Shown here: positions 36,620 to 45,011 of the stretch, piece after piece
How the letters are laid out: every line of letters begins with the position of its first letter
How positions within the stretch are numbered: position 1 is the stretch's first letter
Source: Candidatus Methanoplasma termitum
GTDB lineage: Archaea > Thermoplasmatota > Thermoplasmata > Methanomassiliicoccales > Methanomethylophilaceae
Assembly: GCF_000800805.1 (NCBI RefSeq)
Contig: NZ_CP010070.1
Coordinates: 310,001-374,000, forward strand
Length of the DNA: 64,000 nucleotides
Direction of reading: 5' to 3'
The notes under the pieces: model-generated
Database searches by the model: none
What the model saw: the letters and a program-made list of their open reading frames with translations, nothing else
Told to the model about the DNA's origin: nothing
Made by a program: the position numbers and the translations under genes

Positions 36620-37440
36620 TGAAGATGAAGATATACGTCGTGAAGTTCGGCGGAAATGCGATCCGCGGTAAAGAGGACCTGATGCGCTTGTCCAAGGAAG
36701 TGGCCGAACTCCTGAAAGAGGATGTGAAGATGATCCTTGTGCACGGCGGAGGCCCCGAGATATCCGCCGAAATGGAAAAAAGAGGCCTCAACCCTAAAAA
36801 GGTCGCCGGCCTGAGAGTCACGGACGAGAGTACGCTCGAGGTAGCACAAGACGTCCTAAGTGCTTTGAATAAGGATGTTACGGACAGTCTCACGGAAGCA
36901 TCCGTCCCCGCGATAGGGATGCCCGGATATCTGTGCACTTTGTGCAAAAAGAAAGCACCTTATAAGTTGACCGAAGAAGGGAAGGAAGTAAAGGTGGACC
37001 TCGGTCTCGTGGGGGAGATCGAAGAGGTATATCCAGATACGTTAATGGACATTCTGGATAAAGGGATAACACCCGTGATATACCCGATCGGTAAAGACAA
37101 GAAAGGCAGACTTCTGAACGTCAATGCGGATACAATGGCCGCCGGTATAGCGGCAGGCATCGAGTGCGAGGAACTGATACTGATATCAGATGTCCCCGGG
37201 ATATTGATGGATGTCAAAGATCCATCCTCCCTCGTTAACAAACTCACTCTCAAGGAGGTAGATGATCTGATAGCGGACGGAACGATCTCAGGCGGAATGA
37301 TCCCCAAGGTGGATGCATGCCGCAGCGCCCTCTTCGCAGGCGTCAAGACGGTGCGCATGGTGAATGGGAAGGATCCCCGCAATATCCTCACAGATGTGAT
37401 GAAGAACGTACCTCACGGAACAATAATAACAAAGTGGTAA
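36619..37440 (+). CDS. argB: Acetylglutamate kinase
   Basis: A 273-residue amino acid kinase phosphorylating N-acetylglutamate. VVKFGGNAIRGKEDLM, LVHGGGPEISAEM, VNADTMAAGIAAGI and the C-terminal SGGMIPKVDACRSAL are family signatures. The start is ATG 36619, overlapping the argJ stop by one base. A few residues (LCTLCKKKAPYKLTEEGKE) form an insert with two cysteines in the middle domain, unusual for the family and possibly a local metal or redox site. Confidence 0.95.
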   Translation: MKMKIYVVKFGGNAIRGKEDLMRLSKEVAELLKEDVKMILVHGGGPEISAEMEKRGLNPKKVAGLRVTDESTLEVAQDVLSALNKDVTDSLTEASVPAIGMPGYLCTLCKKKAPYKLTEEGKEVKVDLGLVGEIEEVYPDTLMDILDKGITPVIYPIGKDKKGRLLNVNADTMAAGIAAGIECEELILISDVPGILMDVKDPSSLVNKLTLKEVDDLIADGTISGGMIPKVDACRSALFAGVKTVRMVNGKDPRNILTDVMKNVPHGTIITKW

Positions 37441-37442
37441 AG

Positions 37443-38615
37443 ATGGATCTCAACGAAATAAAAGAACTCAATTCAAAGTACCTTTTCCAGAATTACGGGC
37501 GCATGGATATAGCGCTCACACATGGAAAGGGAGCGTACCTTTACGACACCGAAGGCAAAGAGTATCTCGACCTGGTCTCGGGAATAGCTGTGAACTCCAT
37601 AGGATACGCACACCCAGAATGGGTCAAAGCGATGGAAGATCAGATATCCAAACTCATACACGTTTCCAATCTGTATTACACGGCGGAGCAGGCCGAGCTC
37701 GGAGAAAAATTGGCGTCGGTCATGCCCGGAGACCTCCAACGCTCACTGTTCGTGAACAGCGGCGCAGAGGCGAACGAAGGTGCAATGAAACTCGCCGTCC
37801 GTTATACCAAACGCAGCAAGATCATCTCCGCTCTCAACGGCTTCCACGGCCGCACGTCGGCATCGCTGGGCGCGACAGGGCAGACCAAGTATCAGGAATC
37901 CTTCGAGCCGCTGATAAGCAACGCTTTCCGTTACTATGAGTATGATAACATCGAGTCTGTAAAGAGCATGATCGACAAGGACACAGCAGCCCTTCTGGTC
38001 GAACCGATACAGGGGGAAGGCGGCGTGGTCAAAGCGAAAAAAGAGTTCTTCAAGGGAGTACGCGACCTCTGTACAGATCACGGCGTGCTGATGGTGGTCG
38101 ATGAGGTACAGACCGGGATCGGACGTACCGGTAAATGGTTTGGTATTGAGGAGTCCGGTGTTGTCCCGGATGTGATAACAATGGCAAAGGGCCTCGGAGG
38201 GGGCGTACCGATCGGAGCGATCACCACCACTCTTGAGATATCAAAAGTGATGACGCCAGGAACGCATGGGACCACATTCGGAGGGAACCCTCTGGTCAGC
38301 AGATCCGCATGCGCTGTGATCGACATAATAAAGAAAGAGAAACTTGTCGAGAATGCGGGAAAGGTCGGTAAAGCATGGATGAAGGACTTAAAGGGAGTGG
38401 GTTCACCCAAGATCAAGGACGTTCGCGGTTCCGGATTCATCATCGGCGTGGAGCTGAATTCGAACGAGACAGCATCTCAGCTTCAGAGATCGATGCTGAA
38501 AAAAGGGTTCATCGTGAACATCTGTCACGGTCATGTTCTGCGTTTGATCCCGCCCCTGATATTGACGTCCAGACAAAAAGATGATTTCATGTCAGCTTTC
38601 AATGAAGTTATCTGA
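37443..38615 (+). CDS. argD: Acetylornithine aminotransferase
   Basis: A 390-residue class III PLP aminotransferase making N-acetylornithine. FVNSGAEANEGAMKLA, LNGFHGRTSASLGATGQ, VVDEVQTGIGRTGKWF and TMAKGLGGGVPIGA (PLP lysine in the last) are intact. ATG 37443 lies 2 nt after argB, giving tight coupling; a longer upstream reading is just argB in another frame. argF, needed for citrulline, is not in this window. Confidence 0.95.
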   Translation: MDLNEIKELNSKYLFQNYGRMDIALTHGKGAYLYDTEGKEYLDLVSGIAVNSIGYAHPEWVKAMEDQISKLIHVSNLYYTAEQAELGEKLASVMPGDLQRSLFVNSGAEANEGAMKLAVRYTKRSKIISALNGFHGRTSASLGATGQTKYQESFEPLISNAFRYYEYDNIESVKSMIDKDTAALLVEPIQGEGGVVKAKKEFFKGVRDLCTDHGVLMVVDEVQTGIGRTGKWFGIEESGVVPDVITMAKGLGGGVPIGAITTTLEISKVMTPGTHGTTFGGNPLVSRSACAVIDIIKKEKLVENAGKVGKAWMKDLKGVGSPKIKDVRGSGFIIGVELNSNETASQLQRSMLKKGFIVNICHGHVLRLIPPLILTSRQKDDFMSAFNEVI

Positions 38616-38703
38616 AACCAGACACTACACATCCTTTTTCTAAACTTTTTAATACATTTTGTTCTGAATAGGACATAAATACTTAGAGAATATTTAGGTG
38701 AGC

Positions 38704-39387
38704 ATGTCCAACATTGCATCAAAAGAAAGTCTTGCGGAAAGAACAAGAGCATATATAGATGCGCATCCGAGCATTAAAGACTGTATAGCTAAAGGCCTGA
38801 TAAACTACTCTTCTCTGGCCAGGATGATAATGAAGGATATGAATGTCGATAATGAAGAGGCCGTGATGATCGCATGCCGCCGGTATGCGGGCAGGCTGAA
38901 TACCACAAGCGACCATGAGCTCAGCATACTCAAGATCCTCAAGGACAGCAGATTGGAGATGAGGACGAAAACGTGCATTGTCACAGCGAAGAACGACTGG
39001 ACCGTTCTTCACAAGATGGACAGCTTATTCAAGGATCTGTGGAACGAGAATTCCATCATGCAGGTGGTACAGTCGGCATCGGCTGTGACGATAATAGCGG
39101 ACAGCATGCTCAAGGACAGGATCGTCGATACCGTCGGAAGGTTCAATATCATAAAGATAAGGGAGAATCTCGTGGAGATCGCAGTCAAGTCTCCCGAGAA
39201 GATCGTGGACACAAGCGGTGTTATCGCTTATCTCATAACGAACCTCTCCGATGCGGGCATCAACATCGAAGAGACGGTCAGTTGCCACACGGACACGATA
39301 TTCATTGTCGGCGAGAAAGATATGATCAATGCGTACTCCGTGCTGACCAAATGCATACAGTCGGCCGAGAACCTGATCAAGAACTGA
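38704..39387 (+). CDS. ACT-domain protein of unknown function
   Basis: A 227-residue soluble protein. The N-terminal 90 residues are helical and resemble a small DNA- or protein-binding module (IDAHPSIKDCIAKGLINYSSLA). The C-terminal part GVIAYLITNLSDAGINIEE looks like one ACT-type ligand-binding domain, and the preceding segment SAVTIIADSMLKDRI may be another. Such proteins are often amino acid sensors; the position right after the arginine operon makes a regulatory role imaginable but unproven. ATG 38704 has AGGTGA just upstream; GTG 38698 is an alternative. Confidence 0.7.
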   Translation: MSNIASKESLAERTRAYIDAHPSIKDCIAKGLINYSSLARMIMKDMNVDNEEAVMIACRRYAGRLNTTSDHELSILKILKDSRLEMRTKTCIVTAKNDWTVLHKMDSLFKDLWNENSIMQVVQSASAVTIIADSMLKDRIVDTVGRFNIIKIRENLVEIAVKSPEKIVDTSGVIAYLITNLSDAGINIEETVSCHTDTIFIVGEKDMINAYSVLTKCIQSAENLIKN

Positions 39388-39433
39388 AAAAGAACGTTCT
39401 GCGGCAGCGTGCTATCTGAACAGTCGTTCGCGT

Positions 39434-39925
39434 TCATTCATAGAAGATTCTTTTTCTTAAGTGTCTCACTGACTTGTGTTCAATGAATTCGCCATTGAAG
39501 TGTGTGGTGACCCTTCCATACTGGTCCCTGCTAATGTTATGTATATTGGAGTAGACATAATAATCAAAAAGGAATGTATCCGGTTCCTCGGGGGTGCCGC
39601 TTACTCCGACGGCAATGAACAGCGGACCCGACAACTCAACATATGCTTTTTCTCTGGAAAGACACTCCTCTTTAAAATAGAGTTCAAGTTGGTTCCCCTT
39701 GAAGTTGGTCCCGTATATGCAATCGACCCAGAACTGAACTCCTTTGTATTCGAACATCAGGTCTGGCTCCTGAATGCCGTTCCTTTTCTCATCCAGTTTC
39801 TGGTGCCAGTCTTTTGGTTCCAAAACGGGGAAAAAGCCATGATCGACCATCAGATCGAACAGAGAGCGTTCAAATCTAAGCCCTATATTGGGGCTTGCCT
39901 TCTGCTGCCCATGATGATGTATCAT
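39434..39925 (-). CDS. Uncharacterised protein, possible nuclease-like fold
   Basis: A 163-residue soluble protein. The stretch LRFERSLFDLMVDHGFF, then QEPDLMFEYKGVQFWVDCIYG, is arranged like the E...D...(D/E)xK core of the restriction-endonuclease fold, with Asp before a strand and a later E/K-containing strand. Catalytic residues cannot be fixed by eye, so this is only a suggestion. It ends in conserved-looking basic residues. It stands between two unrelated genes, next to tRNA-Thr. I do not recognise a named family. Confidence 0.55.
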   Translation of the reverse strand: MIHHHGQQKASPNIGLRFERSLFDLMVDHGFFPVLEPKDWHQKLDEKRNGIQEPDLMFEYKGVQFWVDCIYGTNFKGNQLELYFKEECLSREKAYVELSGPLFIAVGVSGTPEEPDTFLFDYYVYSNIHNISRDQYGRVTTHFNGEFIEHKSVRHLRKRIFYE

Positions 39926-39982
39926 GGTCAAGGTTAAGTTTCACTCGTCCGGATCATGTCTTAAGTTATCATAATGGAGTGG

Positions 39983-40056
39983 AGCCACCTCGGAGATTCG
40001 AACTCCGGACCTGCTGATTACAAGTCAGCCGCACTACCGGGCTATGCAAAGGTGGC
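39983..40056 (-). tRNA. tRNA-Thr (TGT)
   Basis: On the minus strand: acceptor stem GCCACCT/AGGTGGC, discriminator T, anticodon loop CTTGTAA giving anticodon TGT, and a T arm with GGAGTTCGAATCTCC. Length 74 nt, no CCA encoded, no intron seen. Confidence 0.93.
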
Positions 40057-40123
40057 TTAAGTCTGCTGTATGTGGGCATTCTTTTTATTACTTTCCGTTT
40101 GGGAACAGTAAGAAAAAATAAAG

Positions 40124-40139
40124 GCGGGGTCGCCCCCGC
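40124..40139 (-). terminator. Terminator of the 40147 surface protein gene
   Basis: GCGGGG/CCCCGC stem with a 4-nt loop, followed on the minus strand by CTTTATTTTTT. It lies 7 nt after the stop codon. Confidence 0.8.
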
Positions 40140-40146
40140 TGTTTCA

Positions 40147-41100
40147 TTAAGGTTTCTTGAACCAGAGGAACCATACTACTACGCAGATAACGGCCAGAAC
40201 TATGGCTATGATCACTACGTAAATGACCATCGAGCTTCCGCCGTTATTCGATCCTTCGCCGGGTCCGCCGGAATCTTTGACGAACGACGCGGTCAGTTCG
40301 ATGTTCGAATCCACCGTTATTGTACGCACCGCCTCCGTATTGCCGTCGGACCACTCTTTGAACACGCTACCTTCGTCGGCGATAGCTTTTATCGTCACCG
40401 TTGAGGATTCGGCAAATGTTCCGGCACCTTCCACAGTCCCGTACCCATGGACATGTAGGGTCACTGTGAAATTCTGGATCGGCGTTGCACCGGTGGCTTC
40501 AAACGTTGCGTTACTGGCCGGTACAGTGAAATTATCGCCTGCGTTGTATGAAGCACCATCAACCGTAATGGTTATCGGCCCTTTGAATCCCGTAAATGGG
40601 TCCGCTTTCACAGTTATTACGGTTCCGGGGAAAAAGGAAAAGGTATCCCCAACTTGCACGGCACCCCCGGAGTCACCCCCAATTTTCCATATCACATTAT
40701 TTCCCGTAAATGTGAGAACGGTCTTCTCGGGAGCCGTTGTCTCATCTTTGAACTGTGCATTAAGATTTATGGAAGCGTTAACATCATTAAACGTCAGCGT
40801 CGGACTGAATAAATTGGTTGGCGTTACCCATTTATAGAACACATAACCACTAGCTGGAATCGGTTTCACAACTACTGTTGAGCCCGCTGTGATAGGCACG
40901 GGCGCAGTATAAGTTGTGAATTCAGCATTATCGATTTTGTATTCTATCGTACCGCTCCCCTCTGTAACTGAGACGGTCAGTACATATGTGGCGTCTGCAG
41001 CAGAATTGTCATTGCTCTGCGACAAAGCACCGAATGCTGACAAGAACATTAGCGCGCCAAAGGTCGCAATTGCCGCGATCATCATTTTGTCTGTTTTCAT
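40147..41100 (-). CDS. Membrane-anchored surface protein with beta-repeat domains
   Basis: A 317-residue protein with signal peptide (residues about 8-35), several beta-rich repeats of the InlB/bacterial listeria-type (AIADEGSVFKEWSDGN, ELTASF) and PKD-like modules, a Gly/Ser linker (GGPGEGSNNGGSS), a C-terminal TM helix and the short tail WFLWFKKP. It should sit in the membrane with its body outside. GAGGTGA precedes the ATG. The upstream neighbour on the same strand at 41240 shares signal type and C-terminal anchor, so the pair arose by duplication. Confidence 0.85.
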   Translation of the reverse strand: MKTDKMMIAAIATFGALMFLSAFGALSQSNDNSAADATYVLTVSVTEGSGTIEYKIDNAEFTTYTAPVPITAGSTVVVKPIPASGYVFYKWVTPTNLFSPTLTFNDVNASINLNAQFKDETTAPEKTVLTFTGNNVIWKIGGDSGGAVQVGDTFSFFPGTVITVKADPFTGFKGPITITVDGASYNAGDNFTVPASNATFEATGATPIQNFTVTLHVHGYGTVEGAGTFAESSTVTIKAIADEGSVFKEWSDGNTEAVRTITVDSNIELTASFVKDSGGPGEGSNNGGSSMVIYVVIIAIVLAVICVVVWFLWFKKP

Positions 41101-41218
41101 TATTTCACCTCATCTCCCATCATGCCAGAACACAAACGCATCCCTGCATCACAACGATATCGATGAATGGCTCTACACATTTTTAACATATAGCGTGAAA
41201 CGCAAGAAATAAAGGATC

Positions 41219-41230
41219 GGGGTTGCCCCC
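41219..41230 (-). terminator. Terminator of the 41240 surface protein gene
   Basis: GGGG/CCCC stem with a 4-nt loop, followed on the minus strand by CGATCCTTTATTTC. Position and sequence parallel the terminator at 40124-40139, as expected for a duplicated gene end. Confidence 0.6.
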
Positions 41231-41239
41231 ATTGTTTTA

Positions 41240-42439
41240 TTATGGTTTTCTGAACAAGAAGTACCACAGTACCAAGCATATGATCAGGATCACCGCTACT
41301 GCGATCGCCACATACATGAGCGTCGAGTTACCGCCGCTGTTATTGTCGATATGGCTTACTCCGGCCACTGTGAATTCGACATTCGATGTGACCTCGAAAT
41401 CATCGCCGGCCGTGTATGTTGCGGTACCCGCTTTGATGACCGGTGTACCTTCGAAATCATGATCTATCGTTACGTTAACCTTTATTTTGTCTCCGTAGGT
41501 GATCTGAGTAGTGCTTCCAACCAAATTCTCGCCGTCAAGGACCCATGTTACGCCCGGTGTATCCTTGAATGTGACCGTGAGGACCATCAACTGAACACCA
41601 CTCGCAGTGAAAGTGACATCCGATGCGACCGTGAAATCATCGCCCGCCGTGTAAGTTGCGGTCCCTGCTTTGATGATAGGCGTACCTTCGTATCCCGGTT
41701 TGAGTCCCGTTGTCACCTTTATCGGCGGTGTGCCATATGTGACAGTAACAGTGCTTGTGGTGACTGGGTTGCCGTTGTATTTCCACACAATGCCTGGGTT
41801 GGCTTCGAATGTGACAGCGAAGGTCTTTGGATGTATACCAGATGCCATAAATGTTATATCCGCGTTGACAGGAAATTCTGCCCCCATGCTATAGGGTATG
41901 CCATTCGCCATAATTGCCAATATTCCTTCATACCCATCATTAACAGTAGCATCGACAGTTATCTTCTTTCCGGTTTCAACAGTAATGTTGCTATTTGTGA
42001 ACGGACTTCCGTTGTACTTCCATGTAATGCCTGGGTCTGTAATGAACGTAATTACACGGCCCTGTTCTACGCCGGATGCAACTTTGAACGTAACTGCCGA
42101 CGTGACTGTGTATTCCGTTCCCGCTGTGTAAGGACTGCCTCCCGCTGTTATAGCGGGTGTTCCGACATATCCCTGATTGAGTGTTACGGTCACAGTTATT
42201 TTCGTTCCGGAGTCAACATTCATGGGGTTATTGGTGTTATCAATTGTAACATTGCCCATTTTCCATGTGATGCCGGCGGAAAGTTCGAATGTAACGTCAT
42301 ATTTTACCACTTCATCTACAGGGACTATTGCACCTTCTGCATTGCTGTCTGCGCTCTGCACTGCCACGAATATGACAGATAACATTACAAGAGCGCCGAT
42401 GACAGCAAATGCTGAGATCAACTTTTTGTTTGTTTTCAT
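41240..42439 (-). CDS. Membrane-anchored surface protein with four tandem repeats
   Basis: A 399-residue protein. After a signal peptide (residues about 6-28) come repeated units of about 75 residues, each with a strand like GITWKMGN or GIVWKYNGNPV, then a glycine-rich turn G(Y/F)EGTP and TAGDDFTVASDVTF. The C-terminal anchor YVAIAVAVILIICLVLWYF with FRKP matches that of the neighbour at 40147. I use ATG 42439, preceded by AAGGTGAT; a longer start at 42463 lacks a ribosome site. The repeat number may vary between strains. Confidence 0.85.
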   Translation of the reverse strand: MKTNKKLISAFAVIGALVMLSVIFVAVQSADSNAEGAIVPVDEVVKYDVTFELSAGITWKMGNVTIDNTNNPMNVDSGTKITVTVTLNQGYVGTPAITAGGSPYTAGTEYTVTSAVTFKVASGVEQGRVITFITDPGITWKYNGSPFTNSNITVETGKKITVDATVNDGYEGILAIMANGIPYSMGAEFPVNADITFMASGIHPKTFAVTFEANPGIVWKYNGNPVTTSTVTVTYGTPPIKVTTGLKPGYEGTPIIKAGTATYTAGDDFTVASDVTFTASGVQLMVLTVTFKDTPGVTWVLDGENLVGSTTQITYGDKIKVNVTIDHDFEGTPVIKAGTATYTAGDDFEVTSNVEFTVAGVSHIDNNSGGNSTLMYVAIAVAVILIICLVLWYFLFRKP

Positions 42440-42682
42440 TTTATCACCTTGATATCCCATCATACCCGAGTTGTTGTGTGTTCGGGTATTATCAGGTATG
42501 GTTACGAATGGCTCTTCATACTCTTTAATGTAGGGTATGAAAAATACAAAAAAGAAGGAGAAACAGCCGTGTCAGGCATCGCTGAATCACCGAAAAAATA
42601 GGTTTAAACGACCGACATCTTTAATATGTATTAGATAATCGCGCAAACATTAGAACATCAAAATAACTAATGGTGACTGAAA

Positions 42683-43375
42683 ATGGCAGACAATGACGCT
42701 AAAAAGATGGTCCGCCTGGACTACAAGGCATATTTCGCAGAGGGCGGCAGGCTTTACGACACAACAGACGAGGCCGCAGCCAAAGAGGCAGACATCTTCA
42801 ACGAGAAGTACACATACGCACCCATGGCATACATCGTGGGATCCGGGAAACTATTCCCCGCACTCGATGATGCGATCTCAGACGCTGAGGTAGGAAAGGA
42901 AATCGAGGTCACAATCCCCACAGAGGAAGCCGCGGGCCCCAGGGATCCCAAGCTCATTGAGGTATATCCGATAAAAGAGTTCCACAAACAGGAGATCAAC
43001 CCGTACCCCGGACTTCAGGTCACACTCGGGAACCGCGTAGGACATGTCATGTCCGTAGGCGCAGGGCGTGTAAGGGTCGACTTTAACAGCCAGCTTGCGG
43101 GATTCGACCTGTTGTACAAACTCACTGTCACAGAGATCATCGACAAGCCCGAGGACAAAGCAAAAGCGATCCTTGAGGTCGACTTCGGCGACAGCGAAGG
43201 ATTCTCATTTGCATTCCCCGAAGGAAAGGTCGTTGTTACGCTTTCGGAGATCACAAAATTCCACCAGGACTGGCAGGTCGCAAGGTTCAAAGTGGTGACC
43301 GATCTCAGAGAGGCCTTCGGCGTTGATACAGTTGAATTCGTCGAGGTCTGGTCTGCAAAGAAGAAGGACGAATAA
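42683..43375 (+). CDS. Cytosolic FKBP-type peptidyl-prolyl isomerase (SlyD-like)
   Basis: A 230-residue soluble FKBP with the long archaeal arrangement: FKBP core halves (VRLDYKAYFAEGGRLYDTT and FPALDDAISDAEVGKEIEVTIP) and an insert-in-flap domain (YPGLQVTLGNRVGHVMSV with GRVRVDFNSQLAGFDL), followed by a C-terminal domain of about 90 residues. It probably assists folding of nascent proteins. It ends 50 nt before tRNA-Arg. The homologous secreted form is at 26984. Confidence 0.93.
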   Translation: MADNDAKKMVRLDYKAYFAEGGRLYDTTDEAAAKEADIFNEKYTYAPMAYIVGSGKLFPALDDAISDAEVGKEIEVTIPTEEAAGPRDPKLIEVYPIKEFHKQEINPYPGLQVTLGNRVGHVMSVGAGRVRVDFNSQLAGFDLLYKLTVTEIIDKPEDKAKAILEVDFGDSEGFSFAFPEGKVVVTLSEITKFHQDWQVARFKVVTDLREAFGVDTVEFVEVWSAKKKDE

Positions 43376-43424
43376 GATCAAATCTAAAGAGTTTAAAAAC
43401 CACTTCACTCAAACTTATTCTTCT

Positions 43425-43499
43425 GGACGGGTGGCCTAGTCTGGATATGGCAGCAGCCTCCTAAGCTGCAGGCCGGGGGTTCGAATCCCCTCCCGTTCG
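43425..43499 (+). tRNA. tRNA-Arg (CCT)
   Basis: Acceptor GGACGGG/CCCGTTC with one G-T pair, discriminator G, anticodon stem GCAGC/GCTGC with loop CTCCTAA giving anticodon CCT, and T arm GGGGGTTCGAATCCCC. Length 75 nt. Its 3' 33 bases recur at 44851-44887, marking an insertion site. Confidence 0.93.
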
Positions 43500-43500
43500 C

Positions 43501-44727
43501 TTATAATTCTTCATCATTCAGCAAAAAGTCCCTCAAATGAATGCCGATTACTCCCTCATCGGAGCGTTCTGCGAATCTGTCCAACGAAACCACATATTTC
43601 GGGAAGTTGTCCCTTATCTCTTTCAGCGGAGCGAATTCTCGATCATAAACTTCTTTTGTGGAGAACTCCAGACACACCTGTATATATATCCGCTGACCGT
43701 CTGTTCTCTCAGCAACAAAATCTATCTCTTTTGTGTCAAACTTCCCTACGGATACATTGAATCCCCGTCTCACAAGTTCGATGTAGACGATATTTTCTAA
43801 GATTCCCTGAATATTATCCGCCCTTAAGCCTCGTATCGCATATTGCAAACTGTGGTCGGCAAGGTAATACTTGTCATTGGTCTCAAGCAGCCGTTTACCC
43901 TTTACATCGTAACGTTGCGCACGCCTTATGAGGAAGCCCTGTTCCAAGTATCTCATATAATTGACGATCGTTTCCGGATCGGTCCCCTTTCTACCCTGGC
44001 TCTTCAGGTAGTTTGCGATGCTTAAAGGAGAGACCAAGTTGCCTACGTTATCGTAAATGAAAGCGGCTATCTTTTCCATCAGTTGGGGATTCTTTACCGA
44101 GTTTCTTTTAATGACGTCACGCAACAGGGCCGTATTATGAATATCGGTTACAATGTGTGTCGCGTCACGTTCGGAAAAATCGAACATCGAGATCGGAGGG
44201 AAACCGCCCAGTCTGATATATTTCTCAATATCGGGATCCTTTTCAACTCCGCATTCCTCTCTGAACTGGATGAATTCTTTGAATGAAAGCGGATACAGGG
44301 TAAAGCTAATGGTCCTTCCTCCGAGAAGTGTGGAATAATCCGTGTCAAGCAGTTTTGAATTGGAGCCTGTGACATAGATGTCTGTGTTCATAAGCCGGAT
44401 CGAATTGACTGCTTTCTCCCAACCTTCGACCTCCTGGACCTCGTCTAAAAAAATATAATATTTCTTTTTGTCTTTGATCTTTTTTTCTATGTAGTCAGCT
44501 AATTCAATGTAACTCAAAATGTCAAAGAATTCTGACTTCTCGAAGTTCATTTCTATAATGTGATCCGAATCGGTCTTCTTCAGGATCTCTTTTTGGATCA
44601 GCCTCAACAATTGGCTTTTACCGCTCCGTCTGATGCCCACTATTACTTTAACGAACGGTTTGTCAATGAATGTCTTAATCTTTTCCATATATAATGGACG
44701 ATCGATCAGTATCTCTTTTTCATCCAT
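43501..44727 (-). CDS. AAA+ ATPase with C-terminal DUF4143
   Basis: A 408-residue P-loop ATPase: Walker A GIRRSGKS near residue 32, Walker B YYIFLDEVQEV, an arginine-finger-like YVTGSNSKLL segment, a winged-helix part and a C-terminal nuclease-like DUF4143 domain (DFVAERTDGQRIYIQVC). This family is common and often mobile in anaerobic archaea; its function is unclear, though DUF4143 resembles restriction nucleases. It begins 2 nt after tRNA-Arg on the opposite strand and has two operator-like palindromes upstream. It appears to be the only gene of a small inserted element. Confidence 0.85.
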   Translation of the reverse strand: MDEKEILIDRPLYMEKIKTFIDKPFVKVIVGIRRSGKSQLLRLIQKEILKKTDSDHIIEMNFEKSEFFDILSYIELADYIEKKIKDKKKYYIFLDEVQEVEGWEKAVNSIRLMNTDIYVTGSNSKLLDTDYSTLLGGRTISFTLYPLSFKEFIQFREECGVEKDPDIEKYIRLGGFPPISMFDFSERDATHIVTDIHNTALLRDVIKRNSVKNPQLMEKIAAFIYDNVGNLVSPLSIANYLKSQGRKGTDPETIVNYMRYLEQGFLIRRAQRYDVKGKRLLETNDKYYLADHSLQYAIRGLRADNIQGILENIVYIELVRRGFNVSVGKFDTKEIDFVAERTDGQRIYIQVCLEFSTKEVYDREFAPLKEIRDNFPKYVVSLDRFAERSDEGVIGIHLRDFLLNDEEL

Positions 44728-44772
44728 TCTTCATCAAGATACTGTATGCGTTTCGCATATATAATATAATGT

Positions 44773-44842
44773 AAAACTTTAGTGTCACCCTAAACTTTTT
44801 ATTATTTTCACTAAAAACTTTAGGGTTACCCTAAACTTTTTT
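44773..44842 (-). promoter_or_regulatory. Tandem palindromic operator-like repeats upstream of the DUF4143 gene
   Basis: Two direct copies of a 25-base unit, at about 44775-44799 and 44816-44840, each carrying a near palindrome: TTTAGTGTCACCCTAAA and TTTAGGGTTACCCTAAA. The second is perfect (8-nt arms, one central base), the first has one mismatch. They lie just upstream of a TATA-like TTATATTATATATG on the minus strand, as expected for binding sites of a dimeric regulator of the ATPase gene. Confidence 0.75.
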
Positions 44843-44850
44843 CATCAATT

Positions 44851-44887
44851 TGCAGGCCGGGGGTTCGAATCACGCCCTCCCGTTCGC
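44851..44887 (+). mobile_element. Partial tRNA-Arg copy (attR-like site)
   Basis: The sequence from TGCAGGCCGGGGGTTCGAATC to CCCTCCCGTTCGC repeats the 3' end of tRNA-Arg (43468-43500) with a 3-base insertion (ACG) inside the T stem. The 5' part of the tRNA is absent. Such a 3'-end duplication is the usual trace of site-specific insertion into a tRNA gene. It bounds the DUF4143 gene opposite the intact tRNA, an element of about 1.4 kb. No integrase is present. Confidence 0.85.
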
Positions 44888-45011
44888 CACCTATACTTGG
44901 CAGATCCAACTGAAATGTAGCAGAAACGTTGTGGTATGTTGTTAGTTCAGTTAAAAGCAAAGTTGTCAAAACGTTCAGCAACTTTATTAATGGACAGGCT
45001 TTTTTATTCAC

